Positions 57,952 through 64,000 of a stretch of DNA of 64,000 nt are shown piece after piece. Under the pieces are notes generated by a model that saw nothing but the letters and a program-made list of their open reading frames with translations, searched no databases and was not told the origin of the DNA. Source of the stretch: Lingula anatina (Eukaryota > Brachiopoda > Lingulata > Lingulida > Lingulidae). Made by a program: the position numbers and the translations under genes. Location of the stretch: assembly GCF_001039355.2 (NCBI RefSeq), contig NW_019774292.1, positions 379,902 to 443,901 of the forward strand, given 5' to 3'. Each line of letters starts with the position of its first letter. The stretch's first letter is position 1.

Positions 57952-59725
57952 ATAATTACAAAGCAGCCAAAATAAAGGGGCAAGTCAGGATTATGCAAAC
58001 ACAAAATCTTAATGTGAATAAAACGGTCATTATTATTGCGGAATAATTCACCCACACATCAATTGGCACCGACTATTACAACTGGGACTCTCTACTCATA
58101 CAAGGCACCGGTTATATTGTGTTAGGTGTACGGAGGAGAGTTGTGCTTTTATGTTTATAGGAACTTAATCATAAGCAAAATTGGTCTACGGAGAGCACAG
58201 AATAAAGAAAAAAACGTCCTTTTGACACCCCCCCCCAACTCCGGCCAGTAGTAAGGAAGATGCAACAAACAGAAGTCTTCGCGCTCTCACGCTATGTTCT
58301 CCAATCAGGGATTCAAATTAATGAATTCGAGACATAAAAAAATGCTGATTTCCTTTTAAAAAGTTGAACTAAAAAACTGTAATTCAGTATTCGTTTCCTT
58401 ATCCGATTTTTGTATGCACTGTCCTTATTATCAATTGTAATAAAACCCTTAGAGGAAATTCGTCTATATGCTAGTAAAATCATTTGGAGTGAAAAATAAA
58501 TCAAAACTTTAAATATTATGTAATATTATTTTACGCACTGTCATCATTTTTCACATATTGGGATTTTCATTATGTGAATTTTAACTCTTATAATCCTGAA
58601 ACTGTAATATTATGGACCATGTTACCTGTTGTGAATGACTAAAATTGAGTGTTGATTGACAGTGCTGTTATAAGTATTATTTATTATTGCATCAAAATTG
58701 ACAAAATGGACTATTTTCTGCATTTTTATTTTCTGCTTTTTGTCTGTACATTTGACAGGTTTGGTGCCTTGTTACATGTTGTGGTACAAACTGTTTGGAC
58801 CAATCAAAATTAATCCAGTTAACTGACCATGTGGAATGAGGGGGAGGGGGGGGGTAGGTGATCCACTTAATTACTTTAAGGCAGGATGGTCAGTCTCTCA
58901 AAATGGCGCAAAAACACAAAAGTGTACCACACAATGTGAAAAAGGTCTATGTTCCCTCTTTTAGATTCACACTCATGAGTCACAAGACACGATATGAAAG
59001 ACAGAGTGTGCAAAAACACCGGGCACTTGCATTGCGCATGTAACGTCAGTAAATAACAAAAGCTCGATGTCTTCTCGGTTGAACTACAAGTAAGAACTTT
59101 AGTTTTGCGGTTTTCTTCTGCGNGTCTGTGTTTTTCGCGCCATTCTGGCACAGCTTAACAGTTTTCTAAAACGCTGCTTAACTCATTTTACGCACTGCAA
59201 AACCGACTGCTTGCATGCAAAATTTCAAATTCTTCTATGCAGTATTTGCCGACATATGGATACTTTACTGACAGAACCATCCTTCGCCAAAGCCAAGCTT
59301 TGACTAGCCCAAAGGAGCACTGCCCAATTAAATTACTGCATATTACACAAGGCAGCAGTGCAACAGACTTGGTAGTCAGTTAATTGGCAGCGACACACCT
59401 GACTTAACATTTCTCCAGTCAGATGTCTTATCTGAAATCTGATTTTTTTAAAAAAAGAACACATTTTTACCTAGGTATACCTTTAAAACTAAAATATTCC
59501 ATATTAAATGTCAAGTCTGTATATATGGTCCACTCCAGTGGTTTGGATTATATCAAAAGCTGACAGTGTTCCAAATTTATTATCATCAGATGACAAGCCT
59601 ACATACGAACGATGACATTGAATAAAACAAATTCTGGACAAGAAAGCATTAATTTAATTAATAAATTTTAATGTTGAAGTCGTTTGAAAGTCCAGTGATT
59701 GGATAAGTATATTTTTAAATTAATG
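57952..59725. other. Intergenic region 3' of the DxD protein gene
   Basis: No gene is seen. C- and G-tracts lie at about 58228 and 58840. A single ambiguous base lies at 59123. Minus-strand AATAAA candidates for the next gene lie in the last 150 bp. Confidence 0.55.
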
Positions 59726-61015
59726 TCATTGTCCAATAGTCAGTGAAAATTTATTAGGTGCGGTGCAGTACAAAGTGTCAGGTGTAAAAGGCTGCAGACG
59801 ACGGTTATCTAGTCCGAGGATTTTCTGTATTTCTGGTTTTTGCAACCAAGTTAATTTTTTTCTAATCATGGGATGGGTAGGGTCCCAATGCTGTAGGATG
59901 AAATCAGGCGTTACAAGGTACGAATGGTTGCCTTTTAGTTTTGGCTGGCCGGGAATCTTGATTTTAGAACCCGGTTGTAGGGTACCAGGATCTTGGCGGG
60001 AGGACGTTCCTTTTAACACAGCTTCGATTAATGGGTTGGCTTTGGCTAGGCTGGCTTTTGTTTTCGTTAGTAATGCAGACGAGATGTAGTTTCGTGGTAT
60101 TTCGTAATCAAAATATTGCTTGTATCTTTCCTTTGAAACAGATCTTTTGTGTATACGATTTGTAACAAGCAGCGAGTTGCACTGGATGCGATAGCTGTGA
60201 TACAGCATCGAAATCAACTGACGAGTCATCCAGGCGCCATTATACCACGATTCATAATCTAGGTGCAAATCATACGGTATCAGAAAGGACAGTGTATCCT
60301 TGTGAAAAGCGTTCAAACACTCATCAAAATCCCAGTTTAAGTTTACGGGGTTTTGTTTATTGACAAACTGCCTGACCATGTCTTCGAAACGTACGTAACC
60401 CACAGCAGGTTGGTAATACATTAAAAACTCCTCAAATCTCTGAAAAGGATCCGCGGCCATTTTGGGCCAAGCTTTCCAGTTGACCTGCCCGTCTGATTTT
60501 ACCGAAAGCTCCAAGTCGTCGTCCATGAATATATAGTAGAGATAACCGCCGTCTTGCATTTGGGCCGCTAAGTTGACCGCGTGCTGAAGAAGCACACTTC
60601 TCCCGGAAGCAACGGATGTATCCGGGGCGTAAATGTCACCAGACCTATCTGCAAACGTCATCCAAATCACGTCGCGTTCCTTAGTTTCTTCTAATCCTTC
60701 AATGGCCGTCTTTGTTGGGCTCTCAATAAGATACACAAATCGCTTCCCAGATGTCAGTCTGTGATCTCTCTGTCGCACAACTGCATACCTTACCCCCCTT
60801 GTTAAGTCTACGGACTCGGGCAGGTCGTCGTATGCGGTTCCCATGCTGCCAGTAGGAGGCGCTGTTTTTGAGTTTTTCGGATTGGCTGCCTCGACATCGA
60901 TGTCCTCTCTGTTGTTGTTCACTAAAGCGCTTTCATTTATCCATAGAAACCACAACATAGAACCAGTCACTACTGCTGAGAAAAGTACGTGTGTGAATTT
61001 CTTAGTTGTCATCAT
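59726..61015 (-). CDS. Type II membrane protein with DxD-type motif, putative glycosyltransferase-like
   Basis: This single coding exon of 429 aa starts at the ATG at 61015 (MMTTKKFTHV); the longer frame begins at TTG. An acceptor (AAATTACAG) about 55 nt upstream suggests a 5' non-coding exon. A short basic N-terminus precedes one membrane segment (about 7-26, HVLFSAVVTGSMLWFLWI), a short stem, then a globular domain. The segment GGYLYYIFMDDDLELS (about 156-171) has a strand followed by DDD, as in metal- and nucleotide-sugar-binding DxD motifs of GT-A enzymes. A later EYESWYN-like stretch (LDYESWYNGAWMTR) and DECLNAFHKDTL may be catalytic-domain parts. I do not recognise the family. A Golgi location is inferred from topology. 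No donor or acceptor sugar can be named. Confidence 0.72.
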   Translation of the reverse strand: MMTTKKFTHVLFSAVVTGSMLWFLWINESALVNNNREDIDVEAANPKNSKTAPPTGSMGTAYDDLPESVDLTRGVRYAVVRQRDHRLTSGKRFVYLIESPTKTAIEGLEETKERDVIWMTFADRSGDIYAPDTSVASGRSVLLQHAVNLAAQMQDGGYLYYIFMDDDLELSVKSDGQVNWKAWPKMAADPFQRFEEFLMYYQPAVGYVRFEDMVRQFVNKQNPVNLNWDFDECLNAFHKDTLSFLIPYDLHLDYESWYNGAWMTRQLISMLYHSYRIQCNSLLVTNRIHKRSVSKERYKQYFDYEIPRNYISSALLTKTKASLAKANPLIEAVLKGTSSRQDPGTLQPGSKIKIPGQPKLKGNHSYLVTPDFILQHWDPTHPMIRKKLTWLQKPEIQKILGLDNRRLQPFTPDTLYCTAPNKFSLTIGQ

Positions 61016-61070
61016 ATCCCTCGGTTGTTGACCATCGATAAATCTGGTACTCTTCAAAATCTGTAATTTA

Positions 61071-61072
<2 letters not shown>

Positions 61073-61109
<37 letters not shown>
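61073..61109. repeat. (TA)n microsatellite upstream of the DxD gene
   Basis: A TA run of about 36 bases lies just upstream of the acceptor of the coding exon. Confidence 0.95.
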
Positions 61110-61112
<3 letters not shown>

Positions 61113-62171
61113 TGTATTAGATATTAACGGGAAGAAATTCAATGTTTTATCTTTATATGCAAATAATTTTATGTTTGATAATTTATTTCATTACCTATTC
61201 ACGCTTTAAAAAGTGTATTATCTTTATTTTGAAATGTTTGTAAAATGCTTTCGGGTGCAGCTCTACAGGTATATCTACCGCTGTGTTCATAATGTGAGGT
61301 ATGGCTCTCTATGTATTCCATCAACAAATACTGGTAAAAGTGCACCATTGTGACAGCATTCTTATTTTAAAATGCATAGTAAAATTTGTTGCTCGTATAT
61401 CTTCATGAAATTTCACGCACTGATAGGCTACACCTAAACATTTCAGCCTGTTTATAAACAAGCACCCCTTCCCAGCTCCGTAAATAAAGCTGAAACTGTG
61501 ATCTCTGTCTATTAACCAAAGTATGTAATTAAATGACCCTAATACACAGCGTTTACGGGTGTTAAAAATATTTAGTAGAAAAAAAAGCATTTCAACAGTA
61601 CCTGTCACTGTTTGCGTCTCGTTTTCCCTTCTCCCACCGAAGGTCTAAGTATACTGGAACCTAGGCACAAACTAATGGCAGCATTTTCATGATTTTCTGA
61701 TATAATCAGAATAGGTCCGCAGGTGTAATTGTATGATAATGATATGTGCTGTGCTCCTAAATGTATAACATATAACCGTTTATCTAAAAAGAGATCGTAT
61801 CCCTTTGAGATAATTCAAAATGATCCCGTGAAGTGATGAGATGCGAGAATGCCGTTTTAGTAGATCGCAAAACTTAGGACAGCGTCATTTAAATAAACGG
61901 GAGGAAAACTTATCTGTTAGATAAATATGCATCTCTAAAAGATCGCGCGTAACAGCGGACAAGACTTGGAGAGGCTTGCAATTTAAGCAAAATAAAATTA
62001 CCTTGTACTACAGATAGATCGTCTGGTGAATAAATAGATATTTACTTGACTCGGGTGTCTCACCACACAAACTTAAAATGCACTATATGGAATATAACAT
62101 ATGCGTAACGATCTTAAAGTGGAATAATGGCTGGGCTAGAGACAGTCAGTTCTCTTAGTTAAGATAAATCT
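61110..62171. other. Intergenic, no gene seen
   Basis: AT-rich DNA upstream of the DxD gene. The minus-strand frame at 61321-61608 has no recognisable product. A non-coding first exon could lie here but cannot be located. Confidence 0.5.
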
Positions 62172-62350
62172 CAGGCCCGTAACCAGGAGGGTGGGGGGGG
62201 GGGGGGGGGGTCGAAAGAGCCCCCCTTTTTGCTCGGGAAAGGTCCACTCTGGGTAAATTTGATCCAGGTGAACTAAGGTTTCATGAGAAAAGGTTCACAT
62301 TTTCAGAAAAAGAACTCCTCCCCCTTTTGCAATTACTGGCTACGGGCCTG
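62172..62350. mobile_element. 179-bp hAT-like non-autonomous element
   Basis: The ends are CAGGCCCGTAACCAG and, inverted, CAGGCCCGTAGCCAG, matching at 14 of 15 positions. An internal G18-type run follows the left end. CAGGCCCGTAGCCAG-type ends are familiar from hAT MITEs of invertebrates. The expected 8-bp target duplication is not obvious. Confidence 0.75.
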
Positions 62351-62951
62351 ACTCTTTTATTAGCCAATGCATTGTACACATACATGTAGAAATAAAAATG
62401 TGTAAATTAAAGGGAACCGGACTCTCTATCATGGGGGGGGGGGAGAGGGGGAAGGGGGGCACTCTGTCACGTCACACCGGCTTTCCCAGGTATTTCTTGT
62501 CATTCTTGTGAGTATCTTTCATAGTTGCGTGTCCATTCTATACAGTAAACACAAAAATGTTTTGAATCCGTTGGGGTTAAAATGATTTCCTTATGTTTTG
62601 TATATGAATTAAAACGGATTAAATATATTCAGTTGTACCTAGTAGATTCAAGCGATCCTTTGTAACATGTACAGTACGGTATAATTACGCATACCTTCTA
62701 CTGATAGAAAAAAGATAGAGAAATCAGGGTTTAAACAGTAATTTAAAATGTAAATGAGGTATGGTGCAAAACAGATGTTAACGAGAGGGGACTGGAAATG
62801 TGTTTAATCAGCAGCTATGGAGCAGCTGGTCTTCTTCTTCATCTTCTTTGACTTTCGGTTTTGCCCATTCGAAGTGGTCACCAGGGCGGATAGCACGCTT
62901 CCATGCACCTACTGGTACATCGGTCTTGCGTTTGGTCCCCCTCTACTGTAA

Positions 62952-63100
62952 GACCCCATTCCCATACCTAGATCATTCTAGAAGGATCGACCCAACTCCG
63001 ATGAGTTTCTCGCTTAATTGCACTGAGCGTAAGCGGCCCTGATGTCTGGGGCGACTACTGAAGCTGTTAGGGGGTAATAAACTATCGTTTAGCAGCTTCA
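62952..63100. mobile_element. Diverged relative of the Harbinger-like MITE
   Basis: It opens GACCCCATTCCCATA after TAA, as in the element at 7525, and later has the GGGGGTAATAAACT block parallel to GGGGTAATTAACTT. The right end is not clear, so the end coordinate is approximate. Confidence 0.5.
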
Positions 63101-64000
63101 GTGGGCGTGCCACACATCTAAGTCGCTTAAGCTATTAATAATCTAATATTAGGGCAATTCGTTGTGCCTTTAATGTATCTCCATCCCTTAACATCGCACA
63201 ACATATAAGCGTCTTTTTTGGGTGGTTTGGCCGCTCACCACATATACATGGACTGGTTCCTGGTGGAAACAGGCATGGATTTTGGCTCTTGTCCCCTTTT
63301 CTTTCTGATCTCCGAATGTTTTCTTTTAGCGCCTTGGCGATCACTGGGAATATTTGTATTTAAAGGGGCTTGGGAAGTTTGGGACGACTGATGAAACGTG
63401 TATCATTCGATGATATGCCATTTATCAAAATAATGTATTTCATTGCCATAAAATTGATTTCCTTTCAAGTCAAAAGTACGAGTCCGTGCGCGCGATTTGC
63501 ACCGAACTTGCACATTTGTCTGTGATTAAGAGCCCTCCTACTTTTATATGACACGTGCAGCGTATTTTCAGATCAACCTAGTCACTGAAAACATCCAGCG
63601 CCCCGTACCTCCAGGATCAAACCGGCTGGAACCATATAATCCACATCAAGTAAACGCGGCTTTAGGAATTACCCTCAGTTCTGCGTCAGTACTTGTAAGT
63701 GTGTGATTGTAATGATCTACTCGCGCTACTGACTGTGCGTCAACTGGACCAACTGGACCCAAACATAACAAGAGACACCGACACGCAAAGAACAGCTTTC
63801 CTAAGCTCCAGTGTAGAACAGATAATTTTTCCACAAAATCCTCCCGTTCCCTGTGGCCTTAGAAAGATGGATTTCGCCAAGGCCCAGCACCCTGTGGGGA
63901 ATTTGAAGATAGATCTATGCGCAGCTCACGCGCTCTCATCTGCAGGCTCAAATAAGTGATCCTTTTCAGGGGCGGATCCAGAATTGTTTGAGGGGGGGGG
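63101..64000. other. Right-edge region, possible 5' exon at 63868
   Basis: An ATG at 63868 opens MDFAKAQHPVGNLKIDLCAA and stops after 30 codons; a first exon with an internal donor is possible but unsupported. The final bases (GGGGCGGATCCAGAATTGTT then a G-run) are the start of a dispersed repeat seen widely in marine invertebrates, cut by the window edge. Confidence 0.3.

Noticed and set aside
63699-63959. 86-codon plus-strand frame at the right edge
   Set aside because: No recognisable domain or splice evidence; only the ATG at 63868 is noted as a weak candidate.

Overview
This is a eukaryotic, intron-rich, AT-rich window from a highly polymorphic animal, most likely a marine invertebrate. 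It contains spliced genes with GT-AG introns, a canonical MAPKAPK2/3 kinase, a Golgi galactose 3-O-sulfotransferase, duplicated somatomedin-B proteins, MITEs, microsatellites and long G-tracts. A hemichordate, amphioxus, echinoderm or lophotrochozoan would all fit, and the sequence alone does not let me choose. Nothing looks prokaryotic: there are no operons and no CRISPR array.

Layout, left to right. 1-6905: a minus-strand tandem array of two complete three-exon GNAT acetyltransferase genes (300 aa each) plus the first exon of a third. 7525-7761: a Harbinger-like MITE. 8207-8782: an AT microsatellite broken by a 443-base N gap. 10173-11735: an intronless, plus-strand galactose 3-O-sulfotransferase-like gene. 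13659-37614: a complete ten-exon minus-strand MAPKAPK2/3-type kinase gene of about 24 kb. Its reconstructed product is 357 aa, and a perfectly phased 60-nt candidate cassette exon would make it 377 aa. This gene and the sulfotransferase converge tail to tail. 37740-57551: two diverged copies of a roughly 8.4 kb segment, each with a three-exon minus-strand gene for a secreted or membrane-anchored somatomedin-B-type protein (598 and 588 aa), and a third partial copy between them. 59726-61015: a minus-strand type II membrane protein with a DxD-type motif, resembling a glycosyltransferase of no family I can name. 61016-64000: intergenic DNA with two further transposon remnants.

Assembly caution. 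Single N bases at 1738, 4700, 18570, 23274, 24505, 29526, 46153, 48710 and 59123 look like contig joins or ambiguous bases. At 24505 and 29526 the sequence after the N repeats the sequence that ended at the N. At 18570 it repeats sequence from about 2.2 kb earlier, with an unmatched tail between. These are best read as unmerged haplotype contigs. They duplicate kinase exons 4 and 6, whose lengths (80 and 76 nt) would break the frame if both copies were spliced in. The somatomedin-B duplication may be partly of the same kind, or a true tandem duplication with recent gene conversion.

How the genes relate. The sulfotransferase and the DxD protein are both Golgi-type type II proteins and could act on glycans. 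The kinase is a p38-pathway effector. The somatomedin-B proteins are extracellular, and the acetyltransferases are soluble. No shared pathway is evident. I found no convincing multi-gene undescribed system. The best leads are the kinase cassette exon, the somatomedin-B protein family with its unusual C-terminus, the orphan DxD protein, and several repeat and indel structures.
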